Below, piece by piece: positions 18,586 to 25,223 of a stretch of DNA of 64,000 nucleotides. How positions within the stretch are numbered: the stretch's first letter is position 1; each line of letters begins with the position of its first letter. The position numbers were made by a program, and so were the translations under genes. The notes beneath the pieces are model-generated. The model worked only from the letters and a program-made list of their open reading frames with translations, was not told the DNA's origin and did not search any database. The stretch comes from an uncultured Saccharospirillaceae bacterium. GTDB lineage: Bacteria > Pseudomonadota > Gammaproteobacteria > Pseudomonadales > Oceanobacteraceae. The stretch spans positions 248,001-312,000 of the forward strand of contig CANNFT010000005.1 in assembly GCA_947503895.1 (NCBI GenBank), written 5' to 3'.

Positions 18586-19071
18586 ATGATTACCGTTACC
18601 CCTTATCAAAAAGAAGACCAAGAAGCGGTTTTGAACCTAATATTGACGATTCAACGCGAAGAATTTGAATTTCCTATTACCGAAGCCGACCAACCCGATC
18701 TAAATAATATCGAGGGTTATTATCAAACGGGTAACGGTCAATTTTGGGTTGCTAAGATGAAGGATGAAATTGTTGGAACGATTTCCTTGCTTGACCTAGG
18801 GAACAACGATACCGCACTGCGAAAAATGTTTGTAAAAGAAGCGTATCGAGGTGGCGAATATCAAGTGGCGAAAACACTGCTGGCGACACTGATCGCCTGG
18901 AGTGAAGGCAATGATGTAAAAAATATTTATCTCGGTACAACCGAAAAATTTAAAGCCGCTCATCGATTTTATGAAAAAAATGGTTTTGCTCGCCTAGAAC
19001 GTGAAGAACTGCCGAAAACATTTGAATTTATGGCCGTTGATACGCGATTCTATCAGCGTAACCTGCCGTAA
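18586..19071 (+). CDS. GNAT family N-acetyltransferase
   Basis: Protein of 161 residues. The frame is open further upstream, but the ATG at 18586 follows the hydrolase stop by 7 bases and begins the usual GNAT strand (MITVTPYQKEDQEAVLNLI). The fold is recognisable from FWVAKMKDEIVGTISLL (strands 2-4), the acetyl-CoA loop region ALRKMFVKEAYRGGEYQVA, and AHRFYEKNGFARLER near the C-terminus. The loop is a variant of the usual Q/RxxGxG/A. It should transfer an acetyl group to an amine or amino acid. Tight coupling with the nitrilase-type hydrolase suggests that both act on the same class of compound. An acetyl-transfer role on the decarboxylase product is attractive but unproven. Confidence 0.85.
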   Translation: MITVTPYQKEDQEAVLNLILTIQREEFEFPITEADQPDLNNIEGYYQTGNGQFWVAKMKDEIVGTISLLDLGNNDTALRKMFVKEAYRGGEYQVAKTLLATLIAWSEGNDVKNIYLGTTEKFKAAHRFYEKNGFARLEREELPKTFEFMAVDTRFYQRNLP

Positions 19072-19169
19072 ACGACAAATCGACATTCTCCTAACCCGAT
19101 TTAGACAGGTATAAAACTTAATTTATTGCGGTGATGAATCAGTAGATCAGTACAATCAGGAGTGGATAC

Positions 19170-19586
19170 ATGAGCACAATATCTTGGGAAGATTTTGAAA
19201 AAGTACAACTTAGAGTCGGGACGATTTTGGAGGCGACCCCATTTCCAGAGGCGAGAAAACCAGCGTATAAATTAAAAGTCGACTTTGGTGCGGAAGTGGG
19301 CATTAAAAAATCCAGTGCGCAAATAACCGATCTTTATTCGCCCGAAACGTTAATCGGCAAACAAGTATTGGGTGTGGTGAATTTTCCACCCCGCCAAATT
19401 GGCCCTTTTATGTCTGAATGCTTAATTACGGGTTTTCATCAAGCAGATGGATCCGTTGTATTGGCTGTGCCGGATAACGTCAATGCATCAATACTTTCAA
19501 CTTCAACTTCAACTTCAGCTTCGGATTCAGAGAACGGATTCACAGAGTATGAATCTACGATTGAAAATGGCACTGCGTTAGCATGA
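19170..19586 (+). CDS. csaA: CsaA-like tRNA-binding domain protein with C-terminal extension
   Basis: Protein of 138 residues. Residues 1-110 match the CsaA/EMAP-type OB fold: [57 protein letters not shown] and LAVPDN. CsaA proteins bind tRNA and have been proposed to assist protein export as chaperones. CAGGAG lies upstream of the ATG. Unlike typical members, which end near residue 110, this one continues with a Ser/Thr run (STSTSTSAS) and an acidic tail. The ACTTCA-type repeats in the DNA suggest that the tail arose by slippage. Its place at the end of the enzyme set is probably incidental. Confidence 0.85.
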   Translation: MSTISWEDFEKVQLRVGTILEATPFPEARKPAYKLKVDFGAEVGIKKSSAQITDLYSPETLIGKQVLGVVNFPPRQIGPFMSECLITGFHQADGSVVLAVPDNVNASILSTSTSTSASDSENGFTEYESTIENGTALA

Positions 19587-19654
19587 TGCTTGATCAGAAA
19601 ATTTAAATGAATATGCAGTTAAACCGTAAAACCAAACGTATCTAGGAAAGATTA

Positions 19655-20308
19655 ATGAAATTAGTCATTGGTAATAAAGATTATTCGTCTTGGTCCATGA
19701 GGGCGTGGTTGTTATTGAAACACTTTAATATTGCATTCGAAGAAGAACAAGTCTCACTCTTCAGTGGTCATCTACGAGAGCGACTATTAAAGTATTCACC
19801 ATCGGCAAGGGTACCTGTACTGATCGATAACGGATTAGACATTTGGGATTCGTTGGCCATCAGTGAATATATCAATGAACAGTATCTACACGGTAAAGGC
19901 TGGCCAGAAAACATGGATGCGCGTACGAGAGCACGTACTATCAGTGCAGAAATGCATGCAGGGTTTGTGGCATTAAGAAGTGAATTGCCCATGAGCATTG
20001 CGAGAAAAATTGAAAAAAGCCCAAGCAGAGATGCTCAGCAAGATATCAATCGTGTCCTTGACATATGGCAAGATTGCAGGCAACGCATCGTAGATCAGCC
20101 ATCAAAATCATCCGGCCCTTGGTTGTTTGGTGAGTTCTCCATTGCGGACTGCATGTACGCACCGGTTGTGACACGCTTCGTGACCTACGGTATAAAAGTA
20201 GAAGGGCTAGCGAAAGACTATATGGATACTGTATTAGCTCATCAAGAGATGCAAGCCTGGATTGAACAGGCAAAGATGGAAACAGAAATCGACCCAGAAA
20301 TTTCCTAA
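19655..20308 (+). CDS. glutathione S-transferase family protein
   Basis: Cytosolic protein of 217 residues. The N-terminal thioredoxin-like domain starts MKLVIGNKDYSSWSMRAWLL and contains RVPVLIDNGLDIWDSLAI, with the cis-Pro and the Asp-Ser glutathione site (DSLAI). An all-helical C-terminal domain follows (GEFSIADCMYAPVVTRF). The SSWSMRAW active-site region is typical of a bacterial GST-like subgroup related to maleylacetoacetate isomerase and zeta/omega types. Likely roles are glutathione conjugation, isomerisation or peroxide detoxification. It ends 19 bases before a symmetrical hairpin shared with the convergent VOC gene. Confidence 0.9.
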   Translation: MKLVIGNKDYSSWSMRAWLLLKHFNIAFEEEQVSLFSGHLRERLLKYSPSARVPVLIDNGLDIWDSLAISEYINEQYLHGKGWPENMDARTRARTISAEMHAGFVALRSELPMSIARKIEKSPSRDAQQDINRVLDIWQDCRQRIVDQPSKSSGPWLFGEFSIADCMYAPVVTRFVTYGIKVEGLAKDYMDTVLAHQEMQAWIEQAKMETEIDPEIS

Positions 20309-20326
20309 TTATTATTGGCATCAATA

Positions 20327-20353
20327 CATATCAATCTGCTACAGATTGATATG
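20327..20353. terminator. bidirectional hairpin between convergent genes
   Basis: Perfect 12-bp inverted repeat CATATCAATCTG / CAGATTGATATG with a 3-base loop, placed between the ends of the GST gene and the leftward VOC gene. No strong T-run follows, but the location suits a shared transcription terminator. Confidence 0.65.
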
Positions 20354-20379
20354 CATTCCGTATCGACGCCAGATTTTAT

Positions 20380-20751
20380 CTAGGCTATCGACACAGAGAA
20401 ACATATTTTATTTCGGTCTAAGTCCCTCACATACGCAGAAAGTCGAGGTCCTCTGTGCATAGGTTCACCTTCGCAGGTTCCACCTAATTCGATCGCCTTT
20501 CTATGAAGCCGCCTCACTTCGTCCTCAGACTTCACACCAAAACCGAGCATCGTCCGGTTACCATTGGTCGCAGTTTCCTGATCGAAGGGTATCGCAACGG
20601 CAAATGCTGCGTCCTTGTCTTCTCCTTGCCAATACGTCATTCGTTCGGTAGCCAAAACTTGGCTTAATTCTGTTTGCTCAAAAAGTGAGTCATAGAATTG
20701 AGTGGATGCTTCCAAATTATTGGTTCCAAGTACAAAATAATTCATTTTCAT
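20380..20751 (-). CDS. VOC (glyoxalase/bleomycin-resistance fold) protein
   Basis: Protein of 123 residues from the ATG at 20751, which has AGGG eight bases upstream; the frame extends 18 codons further without a good site. It has the paired beta-alpha-beta-beta-beta units of the vicinal oxygen chelate family: MNYFVLGTNNLEASTQFYDS, MLGFGVKSEDEVRRLHRKAIE and SAYVRDLDRNKICFSVS. Members include glyoxalase I, dioxygenases and resistance proteins. The metal ligands cannot be placed securely by eye, so enzyme or binding function is open. It is convergent with the GST gene and marks the left edge of the accessory island. Confidence 0.8.
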   Translation of the reverse strand: MKMNYFVLGTNNLEASTQFYDSLFEQTELSQVLATERMTYWQGEDKDAAFAVAIPFDQETATNGNRTMLGFGVKSEDEVRRLHRKAIELGGTCEGEPMHRGPRLSAYVRDLDRNKICFSVSIA

Positions 20752-21058
20752 ATTAATATCCCTGCATAATATTATAAATTGATCAGCACAACCGTGTTGC
20801 TTCAAGCGACAACAGTACGTAATGCTGTTTAGGCCGACACAAGAAGGTTATATCTTAAAAGTGTCAGATCCTGTCAGCAGGTTAAAACTAGCCTGTAGTA
20901 TCGTTTGTAAGCCAGGAGATACTGATATTAGCGGTTAAGTTTATGGTCATCATTGCCGAGTCAGATGGGGGTGACGATTAACTCATCCTGAGTAACCTAC
21001 ATTTAATGACCGCATCGGAGTCTGTGCAATATGCTGAAATATTGGGTGATGGGTGTGA

Positions 21059-21150
21059 TTGATAGACAAACGTATCTGGATATCTAAAGCCAACGGGGAA
21101 CAACGTTCCATTGGAGTCTCAGCGGTCGAAGATAAAATGGTACAGAAAGC
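21059..21150 (+). pseudogene. fragment of group II intron-type reverse transcriptase
   Basis: A plus-strand frame encodes RIWISKANGEQRSIGVSAVE followed by DKMVQKAI. This matches the conserved start of the group II intron reverse transcriptase palm (consensus roughly IPKxxGxxRPLGIPxxxDRxVQxAI). Similarity begins abruptly after an in-frame TGA at 21056 and is lost about 30 residues later, where the sequence runs into a dispersed repeat. It is therefore a short relic, not a functional RT. It shows that a retroelement once occupied this island. Confidence 0.7.
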
Positions 21151-21210
21151 CATTTGTGAGGCAGACTTGTTCAGATTAAATTACGGGTCCGACCCAATCG
21201 GAATAAAAAT

Positions 21211-21233
21211 ATTAGGATGGGAGTCCTCATTAG
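21211..21233 (+). repeat. dispersed repeat, copy A (ATTAGGATGGGAGTCCTCATTAG)
   Basis: 23-base element matching copy B at 21459 in 21 of 23 positions. It lies directly after the reverse-transcriptase scrap, in the same orientation as copy B and opposite to copy C. The core GGATGGG(A/T)GTCC is nearly palindromic. Confidence 0.75.
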
Positions 21234-21360
21234 TTTTTTGGTCGAGCTATTAGGGATCTTTATGGGGATGGCGTGCAAGTGGAAGTAACTCTTCCAAAAC
21301 CTACAAAAATTAAGAGTAATTCTCTTCCAAAAGTTATTTTTAAAGTGCAGGAGTAATGCT

Positions 21361-21708
21361 GTGTCAACAATAACTGCAGACATAATACTTAAGTTAATTG
21401 CAAGTAGATCGAGTGATCTACTTGCAATTATGGAGAACCGTTCAACATACAACAAAATACTAGGATGGGTGTCCTCATTAGTTATAATAAAAGAGAATCA
21501 GCAGTCAGCACTACAATCGTTGAATGAGATAAAAGCGGGAATTAATCGTGCTCAGGTTGAAATTGATGATATCCAATTTCTATTTGACGCGAATGGGAGA
21601 TTTGTGGTGAATGATCCACAAAGGATAATCCCTAAAAATTCAGGAGGAGACCCTGATATTTCAATAGATATAACAGATGATTTGATTAATTACATTGAGT
21701 CACTTTGA
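21361..21708 (+). CDS. hypothetical protein, island gene 1
   Basis: Protein of 115 residues from a GTG with AGGAG about 8 bases upstream. The first 45 codons are unusual. They contain a perfect 16-bp DNA hairpin (21395-21430) and repeat copy B (21459-21481), which is translated as ILGWVSSLV. The remainder (residues about 50-115) is an ordinary-looking helical and acidic segment (ENQQSALQSLNEIKAGINRA and DISIDITDDLINYIESL). This suggests that a mobile element inserted into, or supplied the start of, an older gene. No family is recognised. It ends 11 bases before island gene 2, so the two are probably co-transcribed and may work as a pair. Confidence 0.6.
   Translation: MSTITADIILKLIASRSSDLLAIMENRSTYNKILGWVSSLVIIKENQQSALQSLNEIKAGINRAQVEIDDIQFLFDANGRFVVNDPQRIIPKNSGGDPDISIDITDDLINYIESL
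21395..21430. repeat. perfect 16-bp hairpin in the 5' part of island gene 1
   Basis: The arms are 21395-21410 and 21415-21430 (TAATTGCAAGTAGATC and its exact reverse complement), around a 4-base GAGT loop. There is no T-run on either side, so it is not an ordinary terminator. A GTAG tetranucleotide, a hallmark of REP hairpins used by RAYT transposases, lies within the stem. Confidence 0.85.
21459..21481 (+). repeat. dispersed repeat, copy B (ACTAGGATGGGTGTCCTCATTAG)
   Basis: 23-base element inside the coding region of island gene 1. Its first 17 bases occur exactly, in inverted orientation, as copy C at 22361-22377. The two therefore bracket a segment of about 0.9 kb that carries island gene 2. 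Confidence 0.8.
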
Positions 21709-21719
21709 GGATGATTTAA

Positions 21720-22316
21720 ATGAGTATAGATGGTAAACACCCAAGTCAATTTAAAAGTGAATTAAGAGAGCTTATAGGGAAAAATATTAGTGGGATTTAT
21801 CGATTTGGATTTCTAAGAGAGTCCTATATAGAAAAGGTAATGAAAAAGGATGGTGAAGAAGAGCTATTACGTGCCCATCCTGGTTTTTTAGCAATAAAAT
21901 TAGAAGATGGGAGAGTTTTGTCATTTCTTGAAATTGAAGAGCAAAACTCTGTGCGTGTTTATGTAATGGATCAAGATGATTTTAATGAGCTTGGAAGTCA
22001 AGAAACATATGGGAATGTTTCATTTCGTGAAATTAACTTCCCCGATGAATTAATTCGAAAGCGCTTGGGTGGAGAATATAAAGGGGTAATTAAAGACATA
22101 TCAATTATTCGCCAAAAGTCAAAAAATGTCCGATATCGTGACACGTTGAACGAAATAGGGGTGGTTATTAAACTAGCTGCGCCCAGCAGTATAAATATTG
22201 CGGTAGGTGCCAACTTGGCACCACGAGGGGGATTTGGGGTTGTGTTATTGTTGAATGAAAGCGAAATAGATCTTGAATGGGTGGAAGGCTACGAGCTATT
22301 GGATATTAACGGTTAA
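21720..22316 (+). CDS. hypothetical protein, island gene 2
   Basis: Soluble protein of 198 residues; GAGGATGATTTAA lies before the ATG. It has no signal peptide or membrane helix. The sequence alternates charged helices and short strands (KSELRELIGKNISGIYRFGF; LLRAHPGFLAIKLEDGRVLS), with a Gly-rich segment near 165 (VGANLAPRGGFGVVLLL). It does not match a family I know. Length, acidity and position among other unknown small genes resemble polymorphic-toxin immunity proteins, but no toxin is visible, so this is speculation. It starts 11 bases after island gene 1, and inverted repeat copies B and C lie on either side of it. Confidence 0.65.
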   Translation: MSIDGKHPSQFKSELRELIGKNISGIYRFGFLRESYIEKVMKKDGEEELLRAHPGFLAIKLEDGRVLSFLEIEEQNSVRVYVMDQDDFNELGSQETYGNVSFREINFPDELIRKRLGGEYKGVIKDISIIRQKSKNVRYRDTLNEIGVVIKLAAPSSINIAVGANLAPRGGFGVVLLLNESEIDLEWVEGYELLDING

Positions 22317-22360
22317 AGAACGATAGGGACTGGGCTAATTAACTAAAAGTAATAACTAAA

Positions 22361-22377
22361 AGGACACCCATCCTAGT
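22361..22377 (-). repeat. dispersed repeat, copy C (inverted)
   Basis: AGGACACCCATCCTAGT is the exact reverse complement of the first 17 bases of copy B. A more degenerate relative (TTAGAATGAGTGACCCCCTA) follows at 22411-22430. Both lie in the gap between island genes 2 and 3. Confidence 0.8.
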
Positions 22378-22574
22378 AACCATCAGGACGACAACCAGGC
22401 ATCCTTATTATTAGAATGAGTGACCCCCTAAATTCTTGAGATACAAAAAGGTGTCAAAGAGCCGGTATATAGTTTTCAAGATAAACAAAGAAAGCAACCT
22501 GTCGGTTTTAAAGTTAAGTGGGTAACAATAAGAGATATTCATGTTCGTACAAATATTTTAAAGGAGGAAAATTA

Positions 22575-23108
22575 GTGGCTATTAGATATGCTATAAGTCC
22601 GAATTTGTCTGTAGGTTCATCGATACCGACAGAATTATGGAGTGACCTAGTAAGGGAATATTTTTGTAGCTTTAAATATATTGCTTTCAGTGGTGTTAAT
22701 TCTTACCTAGCCAATGACTTTGAAAGCATTGAATTGGATGTGGAGGTATTTGGTGAGGTAAATGTAGACTTAAAGTGGTTTGGTTCTAATGCAGTACCAT
22801 CGCCTGTAAGAGAAACTGTAACAGTGTTCTTGCTGAGTGATGCCCTTAGAAATTGGCTTTATAGCTTGTCATTAAGAGATTGGACAAGTAGTAATTTACC
22901 GTCAGATGAAGTCTATTTTTTCGATGGGTTTGATGAATGCAAAGAAATGGTGTTAACACATGGTGTATTTAATATGTTCACAATTTTTAAAGAAAATGAG
23001 TCTGATTTGGAATGTTTAAGACTTATTGATAGAAACCTAGAAGAACATATTCAAGCATATGAATCTTCTTGGAAGATAAAAATTAATAGCACGAATAGCA
23101 AGCTATAA
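22575..23108 (+). CDS. hypothetical protein, island gene 3
   Basis: Protein of 177 residues. The frame is open from 22518, but the GTG at 22575 has a near-ideal AAGGAGG seven bases upstream and is taken as the start. Soluble, acidic and rich in aromatic residues (SDLVREYFCSFKYIAFSGVN; ALRNWLYSLSLRDWTSSNL), it ends in a charged helix (DRNLEEHIQAYESSWKIKI). No family is recognised, and the general look again resembles immunity-type proteins. The stop codon abuts the inverted repeat at 23109. Confidence 0.65.
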   Translation: MAIRYAISPNLSVGSSIPTELWSDLVREYFCSFKYIAFSGVNSYLANDFESIELDVEVFGEVNVDLKWFGSNAVPSPVRETVTVFLLSDALRNWLYSLSLRDWTSSNLPSDEVYFFDGFDECKEMVLTHGVFNMFTIFKENESDLECLRLIDRNLEEHIQAYESSWKIKINSTNSKL

Positions 23109-23151
23109 GGACACCTGATTAATTGAGGAATTATCTCTTATTCAGGTGTCC
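23109..23151. repeat. inverted repeat GGACACCTGA/TCAGGTGTCC after island gene 3
   Basis: Perfect 10-bp arms at 23109-23118 and 23142-23151 around a 23-base spacer. The first arm shares GGACAC with the dispersed repeat family (copies C and 23863). The arms start immediately after the stop of island gene 3. This could be a terminator or the two ends of a very short mobile element. Confidence 0.7.
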
Positions 23152-23213
23152 GGTTCTATTAGGCCACTACAGTTTAATCGAATGATACTTAATGGCCAAG
23201 TGGTGCAGTAGCA

Positions 23214-23786
23214 ATGTTATATTATCAATTTAGAGATTCTGTTGAGCGGTTAGCTTTTTCTATTGGGGGCGTCATTAAATATGGTGCCCCTGACTCAGAC
23301 GAGGAAGCGCTAGCGAACCTAAAAGCAGCTTTATCTGCTTTTGAGGCGTGCTCTTTGAAGTTAAAGAAAGTGTTGGATAGTCTGCCTGTCGAGTTGGAGG
23401 GGCACCCAAATAAAAACTTTGGGCCTGTAGTGGCTCCTGAAGACTTGCAGCAAGTATTGTCTTTAATGTTTCCATTGGTTGTTAAGCTGGATAACCAATT
23501 TCCTATATTGTCGTATTTTCCCGTTAGGTTATTTCGAGATAAAAGCTTAATTTTACTTGAAGTGATGAATTTATATTGTGAGTGGAAGACTTATTTTCAA
23601 GACGAAGATCAGCCAGTATTGCAAGAACCTCAGAGTTTTATAGGAGGGCCTTTAGTTGATTCTGAAAATACAATATCAAAAGAAGAAAAAAGCTTTGAGA
23701 TGCTGTTTAAAAACTTGAGGCATTCGGCTAAACAAGCTCAGCGTGATCTTGGTCGTGAGTTTAATAAAAATTATGACCAAATCTAG
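23214..23786 (+). CDS. hypothetical protein, island gene 4
   Basis: Mostly helical soluble protein of 190 residues (LANLKAALSAFEACSLKLKK; MFPLVVKLDNQFPILSYFPV), with no signal or membrane segment. The ribosome-binding site is weak (AGTAG). The C-terminal region is charged (LRHSAKQAQRDLGREFNKNY). I do not recognise a family. It lies in the same orientation as island genes 1-3, each separated by members of the dispersed repeat, and its codon use is AT-rich. It could be a captured accessory gene. Confidence 0.55.
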   Translation: MLYYQFRDSVERLAFSIGGVIKYGAPDSDEEALANLKAALSAFEACSLKLKKVLDSLPVELEGHPNKNFGPVVAPEDLQQVLSLMFPLVVKLDNQFPILSYFPVRLFRDKSLILLEVMNLYCEWKTYFQDEDQPVLQEPQSFIGGPLVDSENTISKEEKSFEMLFKNLRHSAKQAQRDLGREFNKNYDQI

Positions 23787-23855
23787 TCTATTTGTAGTTT
23801 CTTTGTAATTTGGTCGTTAACTGAATAACTTGCTTCGACAGGAAGCAGCTTCGAA

Positions 23856-23996
23856 ATTAAAAGGACACTCACTCTAAGATCTATTCCATCTGCCTGATTG
23901 AACGTGGATGGTTAGCTCGTTAGAGTGGCGTCTCAATTCAGTAATTTTTGTGCAAAAGAATAACAAACTATGGGGATACTCAATCTAACAGCCTAA
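23856..23996 (+). repeat. degenerate repeat-family members upstream of RAYT gene
   Basis: AAAAGGACACTCACTCTAAG at 23859-23878 and TGGGGATACTCAATCTAACA at 23971-23990 share the GGACAC[CT]CA[TC][CT]CTA pattern with copy C. They lie in the leader of the transposase gene, the usual place for the sequences that RAYT enzymes recognise. A similar element, TGGGGACAGTCAATCTAGAG, occurs at 29469-29488. Confidence 0.6.
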
Positions 23997-24075
23997 GTAA
24001 ATCGACTGATTGATCTTGACTTTTGCTTTACTTACAGTAGCAAGATAAATTTAAAACCAAGCAAAGGAATGCATT

Positions 24076-25053
24076 GTGACCAAGCCCAGAAAGCAACTCG
24101 TCAGTTTAGAGGCCACGCCGTATTACCACTGCATATCTCGCTGTGTCCGTCGCGCTTTCCTATGCGGTCACGACAAACAGAGTGATACCAGTTACGAACA
24201 CAGGCGCGCTTGGTTAGAAGAAGAATTGATAAAGCAAGCTCAAGTATTTGCGATTGACATTGCTGCTTACGCCATCATGTCGAATCATTATCATGTGGTG
24301 CTACATATCAATTCCAAGCAAGCAAAAGACTGGGCTGATAAAGAAGTCATTGATCGCTGGCACATGCTTTATCAGGGGAATCAATTCAGTCAGCGCTATC
24401 GTCGTGGAGATGCCTTATCCAACGCAGAACAAGCAAAGCTCAGTGAATATGTCGAGTTGTGGCGAGAGCGTTTGCACAGCATTAGCTGGTTTATGCGTCG
24501 CTTAAATGAAACTATTGCTCGGCAAGCGAATATCGAAGATCAATGTACGGGGCGATTTAAATCACAAGCCCTTCTGGATGAAAAAGCCTTAGCAGCCTGC
24601 ATGGCCTACGTCGATTTAAATTCCATACGAGCCAATATGGCCAAAACTCCAGAAACATCACATCACACTTCCGTTAAACATCGCTCTAAAAAAGCGAAAA
24701 CCGCACAAAACCCCAATCATCCTAAACAGCAAGTGAAAGCACTGATGCCTTTTGTCGGTAACCCTCGACAACCCATGCCTGATGGCCTGCCATTTCGTTT
24801 AACCGACTACCTTGAACTCGTTGACTGGACGGGCTGTATCATTCGAAAAGACAAGCGCGGAGCCATACATAAATCAATTCCACCTGTTTTAGATCGATTG
24901 GGTATCAGTGTCGACAACTGGATGACAATGGCGAATGAATTTGAAAAAACGTTTAAAGGCTTTGTCGGCAGCAGTGAATCATTAACCAAGAATATAGAGT
25001 ACTTCAATTTAGAGCGGCGAGTAGGTCTAAGATCATGTAGGCAATATTTGTAA
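24076..25053 (+). mobile_element. REP-associated tyrosine transposase (RAYT, Y1/IS200-like)
   Basis: Protein of 325 residues from a GTG with AAAGGA upstream. It contains the Y1 (HUH) single-strand nuclease fold. The N-terminal strand is SLEATPYYHCISRCVRR; the metal-binding HUH motif is in MSNHYHVVLHI; the catalytic tyrosine is in ACMAYVDLNSIRANMAKTPE. Such domesticated transposases recognise and spread short palindromic repeats. No inverted terminal repeats or target duplications are needed by this family. The gene appears intact. It is flanked upstream by degenerate members of a dispersed repeat and downstream by a long hairpin, so it is the best candidate agent for the repeats across 21-29.5 kb. 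Confidence 0.92.
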
Positions 25054-25111
25054 TATTGTGCGTTTCCGTAATCTTTTTAGCTAAGTGATGGGATTATTAG
25101 ACTCAAGCATT

Positions 25112-25170
25112 AGAGAGTTTCCTTTGTTTAGATATTGATTCGACACCAACATCTAAACGGGAAACTCTCT
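25112..25170. terminator. long imperfect hairpin between convergent genes
   Basis: AGAGAGTTTCC (25112-25122) pairs with 25160-25170, and GTTTAGATATTG (25126-25137) pairs with 25147-25158 with one mismatch. A 3-base bulge lies on the left arm, a 1-base bulge on the right, and the loop is 9 bases. It sits between the transposase and the leftward lipoprotein gene and is followed by TCTTTTC. It may be a bidirectional terminator or a REP-like target of the transposase. Confidence 0.75.
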
Positions 25171-25223
25171 TCTTTTCAATAGAAGTGTCAGATTAGGTCT
25201 GAACTACATCAATTAATGCAGAG

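Noticed and set aside
21361..23996. Integron with attC sites
   Set aside because: Small unknown cassettes separated by repeats suggested it, but no core sites of the GTTRRRY type or integrase are visible, and the repeats do not fit attC structure.
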